Shown piece after piece: positions 17,297-26,188 of a stretch of DNA of 64,000 bases (its first letter is position 1; each line of letters opens with the position of its first letter). The stretch is from assembly GCA_041686855.1 (NCBI GenBank), contig JAWLDA010000004.1:124001-188000 (forward strand), written 5' to 3'. Under the pieces are notes generated by a model. That model had not been told where the DNA came from. It did not search any database and saw nothing but the letters and a program-made list of their open reading frames with translations. Source of the stretch: JAWLDA01 sp041686855 (GTDB lineage: Bacteria > Bacillota > Limnochordia > DTU080 > RSA5). The translations under genes were made by a program, and so were the position numbers.

Positions 17297-19111
17297 TTGG
17301 ACCGCACAAAGATCCGCAACTTCTGTATTATAGCCCACATCGATCACGGCAAATCGACTTTGGCCGATCGACTGCTCGAACGCACCAACTCGATCAGCTC
17401 TCGAGAGATGACGGAGCAAGTCCTCGACTCGATGGACCTCGAGCGGGAGCGAGGCATCACGATCAAGCTCCAGGCCGTGCGTCTGAACTATACCGTGCCC
17501 GCCGAGGCTGGCGCAGGCGCGGGGGAGACGTACGTCCTTAACCTCATCGACACGCCGGGACACGTCGACTTCTCTTATGAAGTCTCGCGCAGTTTGGCTG
17601 CGTGCGAAGGGGCCTTGTTGGTCATCGATGCGTCGCAAGGGATCGAAGCCCAAACACTGGCCAATCTGTACCTCGCACTCGAACACGACTTAGAGATCAT
17701 TCCCGTCATCAATAAGATTGACCTGCCGAGCGCCGACCCTGACGGGGTGAAACGGATGCTCGAGGAGAGCGTGGGACTTGACGCGTCGGAGGCGATCCTT
17801 GCGAGCGCCAAGACGGGCCAAGGGTGTGACGAGATCCTTGAGGCGATCGTGCGCCGCGTGCCGCCACCCAAAGGGGAGCCCGATGGGCCCTTGCGCGCCC
17901 TCATCTTTGACTCCCACTTCGACAGTTATCGCGGCGCCATCTCGTATGTACGCGTCGTCGACGGTCACATCAAGGTGGGGCAAGAGATTCGGATGATGGC
18001 ATCTGGAAAGAGCTTTGAGGTGACCGAACTCGGCGTCTTTCGGCCGAGAATGGAGTCTGTTCAAAGTTTGAGCTCCGGGGAAGTGGGCTGTGTCATCGCC
18101 CAAGTGAAGAACGTAAAGGATACCCGCGTTGGCGATACCATCACGTCAGCACAGCAGCCGGCCAAGGAGCCCCTGGCAGGGTACCGTAAGGCGGTTCCGA
18201 TGGTGTACTGCGGGCTCTATCCAGTCGACAGCGAGGATTACGTCGGTCTGCGCGACGCCCTGGACAAGCTTCAGTTAAACGATGCGAGCCTCGTCTTTGA
18301 GGCCGAAAGCTCTCAAGCCCTTGGTTTTGGCTACCGAGTGGGTTTCTTAGGGCTGTTGCACATGGAGATCATTCAGGAGCGGCTTGAGCGAGAGTTCAAC
18401 CTGAGCCTTATCACCACCGCTCCTAGCGTGGTCTACCGAGTGACTGGTCACGACAACGAGGTTGAGATGGTAGACAACCCCTCGAAATACCCCGACTCAG
18501 GCCAAATCGCAAGCGTGGAGGAGCCATTCGTTCTGGCCACCATCCTGGTCCCTGAGGGCTTTGTCGGCGCGGTGATGGAGCTTTGCCAGGAGCGGCGGGG
18601 CGTCTTTAAAAACATGGAGTACCTTACGACCGAGCGGACCCGCATCGAGTACGAAATGCCCCTCGCGGAGATACTGCTCGACTTCTTCGACCGGCTCAAG
18701 TCCAAGACCAAAGGGTACGCCTCCCTCGATTACGAGGCGATCGGATATCGTGAGACCAACCTCGTCAAACTCGACATTCTCCTCTCGGGCGAAACGGTCG
18801 ATGCTCTCTCGTGTATCGTACACCGCGAAAAGGCGTACGAGCGCGGTCGGCAACTCACCGAGCGGCTCAAAGAGGTGATTCCGCGGCAAATGTTCGAGGT
18901 GCCTATTCAGGCCGCAATCGGAAGTAAGGTCGTCGCACGCGAGACGGTGCGGGCGATGCGAAAAGACGTCTTGTCAAAGTGTTACGGCGGAGACGTGACA
19001 CGCAAGCGGAAGCTGCTTGAACGGCAAAAAGAGGGAAAGAAGCGCATGAAACAGTTAGGGCGAGTCGAGGTGCCGCAAGAGGCGTTCATGGCGGTGCTCA
19101 GCATTGAGTAA
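17297..19111 (+). CDS. lepA: Elongation factor 4 (LepA)
   Basis: Ribosome-associated translational GTPase that back-translocates stalled ribosomes. It shows G1 AHIDHGKST, the switch motif RERGITI, DTPGHVDF and NKIDLPSAD, and the LepA-specific C-terminal domain ending in the basic RKRKLLERQKEGKKRMK. TTG 17297 (12 bases after GGGGAG) gives 604 residues beginning MDRTKIRNFCIIAH, the usual family start. The in-frame ATG 17255 would add 14 unconserved residues and lies on a TATAAT. Overlaps hemW by 8 bases. Confidence 0.95.
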   Translation: MDRTKIRNFCIIAHIDHGKSTLADRLLERTNSISSREMTEQVLDSMDLERERGITIKLQAVRLNYTVPAEAGAGAGETYVLNLIDTPGHVDFSYEVSRSLAACEGALLVIDASQGIEAQTLANLYLALEHDLEIIPVINKIDLPSADPDGVKRMLEESVGLDASEAILASAKTGQGCDEILEAIVRRVPPPKGEPDGPLRALIFDSHFDSYRGAISYVRVVDGHIKVGQEIRMMASGKSFEVTELGVFRPRMESVQSLSSGEVGCVIAQVKNVKDTRVGDTITSAQQPAKEPLAGYRKAVPMVYCGLYPVDSEDYVGLRDALDKLQLNDASLVFEAESSQALGFGYRVGFLGLLHMEIIQERLEREFNLSLITTAPSVVYRVTGHDNEVEMVDNPSKYPDSGQIASVEEPFVLATILVPEGFVGAVMELCQERRGVFKNMEYLTTERTRIEYEMPLAEILLDFFDRLKSKTKGYASLDYEAIGYRETNLVKLDILLSGETVDALSCIVHREKAYERGRQLTERLKEVIPRQMFEVPIQAAIGSKVVARETVRAMRKDVLSKCYGGDVTRKRKLLERQKEGKKRMKQLGRVEVPQEAFMAVLSIE

Positions 19112-20318
19112 AGAGCTGTCCGCGAGCGAACCATCCGTCCCGAGCGCCGCGGCCCGGGAGGCCCGGGAGGAGGTAGGACTCTACGTCCACATCCCTTTCT
19201 GCGCTAAGAAGTGCTACTACTGCGATTTTAATTCGTACACCCTCGACCGTGCCATGGTGGAGCGCTTTTTGCACGCCCTCGAGCAGGAGGTCTCACAGTA
19301 CAGTCGGAAGTTGGAGCGACGCGGCGAGTCCGTCGTGTTCGACACGCTCTTTATCGGCGGGGGCACTCCAACATGCTTAGCGGCAAAGGAGTTGCGTCGA
19401 CTCCTTGAGATGCTCCGGGCGCACTTTACGTTTCGAGCCGACGCCGAGGTTTCGTGTGAGGCGAACCCGGGCAGCTCAAATGTCGACAAGTACGGCGCGC
19501 TGCGAGAAGCGGGCGTCAACCGGATCAGCATCGGTGTCCAGAGTCTCGACGACGGGCTCCTGCAACGCATCGGACGCGTCCATTCAGCCCAGGAGGCCCT
19601 AGAGAGCTTTGACGCAGCTCGGCGAGCTGGATTTGAGAACATCAACCTCGACTTGATGTTTGCACTCCCTGGTCAAACACAAGAGCAGTGGCAACAGACA
19701 CTCCAGCGCATCATACAATTAGAGAGTGAACACCTCTCGTGCTACAGCCTCATTGTTGAGGAGCAGACGCCCTTCGGCGACGCCTATGCAGCGGGTCGGT
19801 TGACGCTTCCGTCTGAGGACGATGAGCTGACGATGTACGAATGGGCGATCGCGTCGCTCAGGGCCGCGGGGTACGACCATTACGAGATCTCAAACTTTGC
19901 CCGGCCGGGACGGCGTTCGCGCCATAATACGATCTACTGGCGGATTCAACCGTATCTGGGCCTCGGTCCTGGAGCGCATGGTTACTGGGACGGGGTCCGC
20001 TACAGCAACGAGCGTCTGCCCCATCGGTATGCCGAAGCCCTGGCAGCCGGGCGTCTGCCCATTGTCGAAACCCGACGGGTCGACAAGGACGAGGCGATGG
20101 ATGACACGATGATCTTTGGTTTGCGCATGCTCGCCGGCGTCGATCGAGCAGCCTTTCGGAGCCGGTTTGGCGTTGATGTCGCTGAGGTGTACGCCCGCGA
20201 GTTGCGCAACTTACAAGAGTTGGGCCTCCTTGAGGTGGACGAGGAGAGCGTACGCTTGAGTGCGCGTGGGCTACCCATGGGAAACCGCGTGTTCGAAGCT
20301 TTCCTGCGCCTACCTTGA
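19104..20318 (+). CDS. hemW: Radical-SAM heme chaperone HemW
   Basis: Binds a [4Fe-4S] cluster and SAM and is thought to insert heme into target proteins; long misannotated as an oxygen-independent coproporphyrinogen oxidase. The CxxxCxxC motif is CAKKCYYC at residues 33-40 (Cys33, 37, 40), followed by FIGGGTPT and the HemW-like CSYSLI region and C-terminal winged helix. The TTG start overlaps the lepA stop by 8 bases, as in the conserved lepA-hemW pair. The first 24 residues are not conserved-looking. The stop codon lies inside the -35 box of the hrcA promoter. Confidence 0.92.
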   Translation: MSKELSASEPSVPSAAAREAREEVGLYVHIPFCAKKCYYCDFNSYTLDRAMVERFLHALEQEVSQYSRKLERRGESVVFDTLFIGGGTPTCLAAKELRRLLEMLRAHFTFRADAEVSCEANPGSSNVDKYGALREAGVNRISIGVQSLDDGLLQRIGRVHSAQEALESFDAARRAGFENINLDLMFALPGQTQEQWQQTLQRIIQLESEHLSCYSLIVEEQTPFGDAYAAGRLTLPSEDDELTMYEWAIASLRAAGYDHYEISNFARPGRRSRHNTIYWRIQPYLGLGPGAHGYWDGVRYSNERLPHRYAEALAAGRLPIVETRRVDKDEAMDDTMIFGLRMLAGVDRAAFRSRFGVDVAEVYARELRNLQELGLLEVDEESVRLSARGLPMGNRVFEAFLRLP

Positions 20319-20343
20319 CAAGGGCGCGGCTCGATGGTATTTT
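20315..20343 (+). promoter_or_regulatory. Sigma-A promoter of the hrcA-dnaK operon
   Basis: A consensus TTGACA (20315-20320) is separated by exactly 17 bases from TATTTT (20338-20343). Transcription would start just before or at the CIRCE operator, the classical class I heat-shock arrangement. Confidence 0.88.
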
Positions 20344-20356
20344 TAATTTGATGTGG

Positions 20357-20383
20357 TTAGCACTCCCGTAGCCCGAGTGCTAA
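20357..20383 (+). promoter_or_regulatory. CIRCE operator (HrcA binding site)
   Basis: TTAGCACTC (20357-20365), nine bases, GAGTGCTAA (20375-20383): a perfect match to the CIRCE consensus. It lies 14 bases after the -10 box and 29 bases before the hrcA start, so HrcA should repress its own operon, including grpE, dnaK and dnaJ. Confidence 0.97.
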
Positions 20384-20412
20384 TAGTTCCTAAAGGGACG
20401 GTGGGTTTGGTG

Positions 20413-21444
20413 ATGGAGCCGCGAAAGATGCGGATTCTACGGGCTATTACCGATGATTATATCCAAACGGCCGACCCAGTGGGGTCGCGCACGATAGCCC
20501 GAAAGTACGCGCTCGGCGTCAGCCCGGCCACGATCCGTAACGAGATGGCGGACCTCGAAGAGCTGGGTTACCTCGAGCAGCCCCATACATCGGCCGGTCG
20601 GATTCCGTCCGACAAGGGATACCGTTTCTACGTCGATGAGTTGATGGATCCTGAGCAGCTCTCTGCGAGTGACGCTGCGCGTTTGCGCGAAGAGGTGGTC
20701 GCGATGCAGCGCGCCATCGAGCAGATGGTACATCGTGCGGCGCGCCTCTTGTCGCTTTTGACGCAGTATACCGCAGTCGTCATGGCGCCGCGTCTCACTG
20801 AGACGGTGGTTAAGCACATACACTTAAGTATTCTCGACGAGTTTCACGTGCTCGTCGTCCTCGTCTCTGAGCCCGGTTTCGTCCAAAATCAGATTCTCCA
20901 AACGCCTCGCCCGGTGGATGCAGCGGAGCTCGATCTCCTCTCCCGCCGCCTCAATGAGCGCCTTGTCGGAACGAGCCTCCGCCACCTGACGCGAACGCTG
21001 TTGGAACAGTTGCGCCAGGAGAGCCTCTTTGGCGCTTTCCACGATGAGTTCGTCGATCTGCTCGCCCGCAGTCTCGCGCAGAGCGGGACAGAGAAGGTGT
21101 ACCTCGACGGGACGCTTCACCTTTTCGAACAGCCGGAGTTTAGAGACGTGGACCGCGTAAAGCTCCTTCTGGGCTTCCTCGAGCAGGACGACACGCTGGC
21201 TGCAATTCTGTTCCAAGCCGCGCGCCGTTCGGGTGTTCAGGTGACGATTGGACACGAACACGAAGAAGAGGAGATGCAGGAGTGTAGCATGGTGACGGCC
21301 ACGTACAGCATCGGCGGCGACGTCATCGGCACGGTGGGTGTTGTGGGGCCGACCCGACTCGACTATGCGAAGGTGGTCTCCGCTGTGGGGGTCATGGCTG
21401 AGTCTTTGAGCGAGGTGTTGACCCAACTATCGGGGCGGCGCTGA
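20413..21444 (+). CDS. hrcA: Heat-inducible transcription repressor HrcA
   Basis: Repressor of class I heat-shock genes that binds CIRCE and is kept active by GroE. The 343 residues equal the Bacillus subtilis length. The N-terminal winged helix contains the conserved YIQTADPVGSRTIA and SPATIRNEMADLEELG regions. ATG 20413 is preferred: the in-frame GTG codons upstream (20353 onward) lie in or beside the CIRCE element. First gene of the hrcA-grpE-dnaK-dnaJ-prmA-rsmE series. Confidence 0.95.
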   Translation: MEPRKMRILRAITDDYIQTADPVGSRTIARKYALGVSPATIRNEMADLEELGYLEQPHTSAGRIPSDKGYRFYVDELMDPEQLSASDAARLREEVVAMQRAIEQMVHRAARLLSLLTQYTAVVMAPRLTETVVKHIHLSILDEFHVLVVLVSEPGFVQNQILQTPRPVDAAELDLLSRRLNERLVGTSLRHLTRTLLEQLRQESLFGAFHDEFVDLLARSLAQSGTEKVYLDGTLHLFEQPEFRDVDRVKLLLGFLEQDDTLAAILFQAARRSGVQVTIGHEHEEEEMQECSMVTATYSIGGDVIGTVGVVGPTRLDYAKVVSAVGVMAESLSEVLTQLSGRR

Positions 21445-21565
21445 CGCAAGAGCACTCGTTTTCACCATTGTCACGACACCAATGTCGTTAACGCCGTGTG
21501 TGATCTCCTCCGCCTAGAACGATGAGCGGTTGGGGATTCTTTTGTGCAAAAAAGGGAGGATCTAA

Positions 21566-22237
21566 ATGGATGGTCAAGGTACAGGGGGCGCCTCCGGCGA
21601 GGAATCCTTAAAGAAGAGCGCAACAACACAGGCCGCAGAGTCGGAGAACGAGGTGGAGGAGAGCGACCGAACCGACGCGGCTCAGCCCAGCAGCTTTGGC
21701 GAGGCGACGACCGCCACGAGCGGCGCCTCAGCGGCCGATGACTCCCGGAGCGCAGAGCCTGCTGAGATTCAGCAGTTACAAAGTGAGCTCGAGCGGCTCC
21801 AAGCGGAGAAGAAATCGCTCGAAGATCAGTTTCTGCGGCTGCGTGCCGAATTTGAAAACTTCCGGCGGAGGACCCGCCAGGAGGCTGAAGAGCGACGCGA
21901 GTGGGCGGCGGCCAATCTGGTCTCAGCGCTCCTGCCTGTCGTGGATAACCTGGAGCGAGCTACGCAGGTGACAAAGGACGGGGAACGGGCGCCGCAGAGC
22001 TTTGTTGAGGGGGTCGAACTCGTCCGCAAGCAGCTTCTTGGCGAGCTAGAGCGGGCTGGGTTAAAGGCGATTGAGGCTGTTGGCAGTCCCTTCGATCCTA
22101 ACCTCCACGAAGCCGTCCTCCACGAAGAGTCCGACGAGTATCCTGACGGTCACGTGATCGAAGAGTTTCAGCGGGGTTACACCCTCGGAGATAAAGTGCT
22201 TCGCGCAAGCATGGTAAAAGTGGCGAAGGGAACATAG
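21566..22237 (+). CDS. grpE: Nucleotide exchange factor GrpE
   Basis: Releases ADP from DnaK. The 223-residue protein has a long acidic, probably disordered N-terminus (1-65), a coiled coil (about 68-110; LQSELERLQAEKKSLEDQ), and the conserved core with RAEFENFRRR and the beta-wing region. The start ATG follows GGGAGGA at 5 bases. The 121 bases after hrcA hold a small hairpin and no clear second promoter. Confidence 0.95.
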   Translation: MDGQGTGGASGEESLKKSATTQAAESENEVEESDRTDAAQPSSFGEATTATSGASAADDSRSAEPAEIQQLQSELERLQAEKKSLEDQFLRLRAEFENFRRRTRQEAEERREWAAANLVSALLPVVDNLERATQVTKDGERAPQSFVEGVELVRKQLLGELERAGLKAIEAVGSPFDPNLHEAVLHEESDEYPDGHVIEEFQRGYTLGDKVLRASMVKVAKGT

Positions 22238-22257
22238 CGCGTTAGGAGGCAGTTCGC

Positions 22258-24108
22258 ATGAGTAAAGTGATTGGAATCGACTTGGGCACTACCAATTCAG
22301 TGGTCTCAGTGATGGAGGGCGGCGAGCCCGTCGTCATTCCCAACTCCGAAGGCGCACGGACCACGCCGTCGGTCGTCGCCTTTAAGAAAGATGGGGAGCG
22401 CCTCGTGGGCCAAGTGGCCAAACGACAGGCGGTGACCAACCCCGACCGCACGATCGTCTCGATCAAGCGCAAGATGGGTACAGACTACAAGGTGCGTATC
22501 GACGACAAAGAGTACACGCCGCAAGAGATCTCTGCGATGGTCCTGCAGAAACTGAAGGAAGAGGCTGAGAATTACCTCGGCTCAAAGGTGAGTCAGGCAG
22601 TGATCACTGTCCCGGCCTACTTTACAGATGCACAGCGCCAGGCGACTAAAGACGCCGGTCGGATCGCGGGACTGGAAGTGCTGCGCATCATCAATGAGCC
22701 CACGGCGGCGAGCCTCGCGTACGGGTTGGATAAAGAGGACGATCAAACGATCCTCGTCTACGACTTAGGTGGCGGCACCTTCGACGTCAGTATCTTGGAG
22801 CTCGGTGAGGGCGTCTTTGAGGTTAAGGCGACCAGCGGCAACAATCAACTGGGCGGAGATGATTTTGACGAGCGCGTCGTGGAGTACCTGGTGAGCCAGT
22901 TCAAGCAAGAGAACGGCGTCGACCTCTCCAAGGATCGCATGGCGATGCAACGGCTTCGGGACGCCGCAGAAAAGGCCAAGGTCGAGCTTTCAGGGTTGCA
23001 GACGACCAATGTGAATCTGCCGTTCATCTCTCAGGGCAGTGAGGGGCCGCTTCACCTGGACGTCAACATCACCCGAGCGAAGTTTAACGAATTGACGCAA
23101 GACCTCGTTCAGGCGACCATCGACCCGACCAAGCGGGCCCTCAGCGACGCCGGACTCAGCACGAGCGACATCGACCGAGTGATTCTGGTGGGTGGTTCGA
23201 CACGCATTCCGGCTGTTCAGGAAGCGATTAAAAACCTGATGGGGAAAGACCCGCACAAGGGAGTCAACCCCGACGAAGTCGTCGCGGTCGGCGCCGCCAT
23301 TCAAGGGGGCGTGTTGGCCGGAGAGGTGAAGGACGTCGTCCTGCTCGATGTGACACCACTCTCCCTTGGGATCGAGACGCTGGGTGGCGTCTTCACCAAG
23401 CTGATCGATCGGAACACGACCATTCCGACCAACAAGAAAGAGACCTTCAGCACCGCGGCCGACAACCAGACAGCGGTAGACATTCACGTGTTGCAAGGTG
23501 AACGCCCGATGGCGTCTGATAATGTGACGTTGGGCCGCTTCCAGTTGAGCGGGATTCCCCCCGCACCGCGCGGTGTACCGCAGATCGAAGTGAGTTTCGA
23601 CATTGACGCGAACGGGATCGTGAACGTCTCCGCCAAGGACTTAGGTACCGGCAAGGAGCAGAAGATCACCATCTCCTCTTCAGGGGGTCTCTCGGAAGGC
23701 GACATCGAGAAGATGGTGAAGGATGCCGAGGCGCACGCGGAAGAGGATCGCAAGAAGAAGGAGTCTGTGGAGGCCCGCAATCAGGCGGACACACTCGTCT
23801 ACACCGTCGATAAGACCCTCTCTGATCTGGGCGACAAAGTGGCGGCGGATGACAAGAAAGAAGTGGAAGCCGCTCGGGATGCGTTAAAGAAAGCGCTTGA
23901 GGGCGACGACCTCGATGAGATCAAGACAAAGACCGACGCTCTGAATAAAGTGTTACACGAGGTGTCGACGAAGGTGTATCAGCAGCAGGCCGAAGCCGGC
24001 GAGAATGACGGCGGTAATGGCGCCGCGGACGGCAAGGTCGACGGAGAGGACGTCGTCGACGCGGACTTCACGGTCGCCGACGAGGAAGCCTCCAAGAAGA
24101 AGGAGTAA
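22258..24108 (+). CDS. dnaK: Chaperone DnaK (Hsp70)
   Basis: ATP-driven protein-folding chaperone. The 616 residues begin with MSKVIGIDLGTTNS and show NEPTAASLAYG, YDLGGGTFDVS and VLVGGSTRIPAV in the ATPase domain, the linker near DVVLLDVTPLSLGIE, the substrate-binding domain, and the acidic tail with VVDADF. It lacks the extra segment found in proteobacterial DnaK, as is normal for Gram-positive lineages. The start is preceded by AGGAGG (GTTAGGAGGCAG), 20 bases after grpE. Confidence 0.97.
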   Translation: MSKVIGIDLGTTNSVVSVMEGGEPVVIPNSEGARTTPSVVAFKKDGERLVGQVAKRQAVTNPDRTIVSIKRKMGTDYKVRIDDKEYTPQEISAMVLQKLKEEAENYLGSKVSQAVITVPAYFTDAQRQATKDAGRIAGLEVLRIINEPTAASLAYGLDKEDDQTILVYDLGGGTFDVSILELGEGVFEVKATSGNNQLGGDDFDERVVEYLVSQFKQENGVDLSKDRMAMQRLRDAAEKAKVELSGLQTTNVNLPFISQGSEGPLHLDVNITRAKFNELTQDLVQATIDPTKRALSDAGLSTSDIDRVILVGGSTRIPAVQEAIKNLMGKDPHKGVNPDEVVAVGAAIQGGVLAGEVKDVVLLDVTPLSLGIETLGGVFTKLIDRNTTIPTNKKETFSTAADNQTAVDIHVLQGERPMASDNVTLGRFQLSGIPPAPRGVPQIEVSFDIDANGIVNVSAKDLGTGKEQKITISSSGGLSEGDIEKMVKDAEAHAEEDRKKKESVEARNQADTLVYTVDKTLSDLGDKVAADDKKEVEAARDALKKALEGDDLDEIKTKTDALNKVLHEVSTKVYQQQAEAGENDGGNGAADGKVDGEDVVDADFTVADEEASKKKE

Positions 24109-24137
24109 CATTCTGCAATTACGTAAGGGTGTAGTCG

Positions 24138-25280
24138 TTGGCCAAACGGGATTACTACGAAGTGCTCGGCGTAGCTAAAGACGCGCCTGAGCAGGAGATC
24201 AAAAAGGCGTATCGCCGCCTGGCCAGGCAGTACCATCCCGACGTCAACAAAGACGATCCGGAGGCCGAGGCCAAGTTTAAGGAGATTGGGGAGGCCTATA
24301 AGGTGCTCTCCAACGCGGACGCACGGGCGCAGTACGACCGATTTGGTCACGCGGCATTCGAGCGAGGTGGCGCGGCCGGCGGAGGTGGCGGTGGCGCTGA
24401 CCCATTCGGTGGGTTCGAAGGCTTTGACGACATCTTCGACATGTTCTTTGGCGGAGGAGGGGGCACTCGGCGCCGTTCTAACGGGCCGCGCCAGGGGGCC
24501 GACTTGCGCTACGACATGGAGCTGGAGTTTGAAGAGGCCGCTTTCGGCGTAGAGACTGAGATTGAGGTGCCGCGTACGGAGAAGTGCGATCACTGCCACG
24601 GCAACCAAGCCGAGCCCGGCACCCCAATCAAAGAGTGCCCCGAGTGCGGTGGATCGGGTGAAGTGCGCCAGACTCGGCAGACGGCCTTTGGACGCTTTGT
24701 GAACGTCGCGCCGTGCCATCGCTGCCGCGGCGAAGGGAAGATTGTACAGACGCCGTGCCGCGAGTGTCACGGGGCCGGTGTCGTACGTAAAGAGCGGACG
24801 ATCAAGGTCAAGATCCCAGCCGGTGTCGCTGACGGACATCGCGTCCGTCTCACCGGTGAGGGAGAAGCAGGTGAGCGCGGCGGACCTCCCGGAGATTTGT
24901 ACGTCTTTATCTCTGTTCGTCCGCACGAGTTCTTTCAGCGGGACGGCAATCACGTCATTTGTGAGGTGCCGATCAGCTTCACGCAAGCGGCACTAGGCGA
25001 TGAGATCGAAGTGCCCACTTTGCAGGGGACGGCAAAACTCAAAGTTCCTGAAGGGACGCAGGGAGGCACTCGCTTCCGACTCAAAGGACATGGCATTCCA
25101 GATGTGCGCGGGTTTGGCCGCGGAGATCAGTACGTACTCACTCGTGTGGTGACACCGACGCGGCTCTCGACTAAACAGCGTGATATTCTCAGGGAGTTTG
25201 CCCGAGCCGGCGGGGACAACGTCGAGGGTGAGAAAGGCTTCATCGATCGGGTGAAGGAAGCCCTGAAAGGGCATTCCTAA
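24138..25280 (+). CDS. dnaJ: Chaperone DnaJ (type I Hsp40)
   Basis: J-domain cochaperone that stimulates DnaK. The 380 residues comprise a J domain with HPD (YHPDVNKDD, residues about 32-34), a Gly/Phe-rich region (about 75-110), four zinc-binding CxxCxGxG-type repeats (CDHCHGN, CPECGGSG, CHRCRGEG, CRECHGAG) and the C-terminal substrate domains. A TTG start at 24138 gives the family-like MAKRDYYEVLGV; AAGGG lies 8-12 bases before. Confidence 0.96.
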   Translation: MAKRDYYEVLGVAKDAPEQEIKKAYRRLARQYHPDVNKDDPEAEAKFKEIGEAYKVLSNADARAQYDRFGHAAFERGGAAGGGGGGADPFGGFEGFDDIFDMFFGGGGGTRRRSNGPRQGADLRYDMELEFEEAAFGVETEIEVPRTEKCDHCHGNQAEPGTPIKECPECGGSGEVRQTRQTAFGRFVNVAPCHRCRGEGKIVQTPCRECHGAGVVRKERTIKVKIPAGVADGHRVRLTGEGEAGERGGPPGDLYVFISVRPHEFFQRDGNHVICEVPISFTQAALGDEIEVPTLQGTAKLKVPEGTQGGTRFRLKGHGIPDVRGFGRGDQYVLTRVVTPTRLSTKQRDILREFARAGGDNVEGEKGFIDRVKEALKGHS

Positions 25281-25303
25281 GTGAAAGCAGGGAGGGCCTC
25301 CAT

Positions 25304-26188
25304 CTGAATTGGATCGAAGTGACGGTGCGTGCGACGCCGGAGGCGGTGGAGGCCGTCTCCGACATTTTGTTGAATGCAGGCGCCGCCGGTGTCGTCGAGG
25401 CAGGTCCGGCGGTGCGCGCCGCTTATCTGCCTGAGGGAGACGAGGTCGAAGCAAGGGTTGGACAGATCGAGCGCTCTGTCGCTGACCTGGCCCGCTTTGG
25501 GCTCGACCCAGGACCCGCTGAAGTGACCACACGAACCATCGCCGAGGAGGCTTGGGCGGAAGCGTGGAAGGAGTACTTTCACCCGACTCGTATCGGTGAT
25601 CGACTCGTGGTACGCCCGACCTGGCGGTCGTACACACCGGCGGACCGTGACATCGTCTTGGACCTTGACCCAGGGATGGCGTTTGGGACGGGCGCGCACC
25701 CCACGACGACGATGTGCGCCCGGGCCCTCGAGAATCACGTGCGGCCGGGTGATACCGTCCTCGACGTGGGGACAGGCTCCGGCATCCTGGCGATCGCCGC
25801 GGCACGGCTTGGAGCTACCCGGGTGCTGGCGTGTGATACCGATCCTGTCGCGGTGCACGTAGCACGGAGTAACGCGGCTCAAAACAACGTGACAGATGCG
25901 GTCGACGTCGTGGAAGGGAGTTGGCCTACGCTCGTTGAGAGGGGACAGTCCGGACGAATCGTGGTTGCCAACATTATCGCATCCGTGATCGAACGGCTGA
26001 TTCCCGAGGCGCATCACTTGGTGGCGCCGGGCGGACTCCTCATCGCATCAGGGATCGCCTCGTTTCGGGCTGCGGGGGTGAAGGCGACGTTAGCTCGTCA
26101 TCGGTGGAGCGTAACCAAGGTACATACCGAAGGCGAGTGGGTCGCGATGGAAGCGAGGCCGGAAAACAATGGCGGAGGTTCGCGCTGA
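25304..26188 (+). CDS. prmA: Ribosomal protein L11 methyltransferase
   Basis: SAM-dependent methyltransferase of ribosomal protein L11. It shows the SAM loop DVGTGSGILAIAA and the NIIASVI catalytic motif in place of NLxA-type. GTG 25319 is the first standard start, but CTG 25304 lies 7 bases after GGAGGG (25291-25296) and gives LNWIEV, which matches the family N-terminus (MKWSEL in Bacillus subtilis). A GTG start would lie 22 bases from that site. The CTG start is therefore preferred, with 294 residues. Overlaps rsmE by one base. Confidence 0.9.
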   Translation: MNWIEVTVRATPEAVEAVSDILLNAGAAGVVEAGPAVRAAYLPEGDEVEARVGQIERSVADLARFGLDPGPAEVTTRTIAEEAWAEAWKEYFHPTRIGDRLVVRPTWRSYTPADRDIVLDLDPGMAFGTGAHPTTTMCARALENHVRPGDTVLDVGTGSGILAIAAARLGATRVLACDTDPVAVHVARSNAAQNNVTDAVDVVEGSWPTLVERGQSGRIVVANIIASVIERLIPEAHHLVAPGGLLIASGIASFRAAGVKATLARHRWSVTKVHTEGEWVAMEARPENNGGGSR

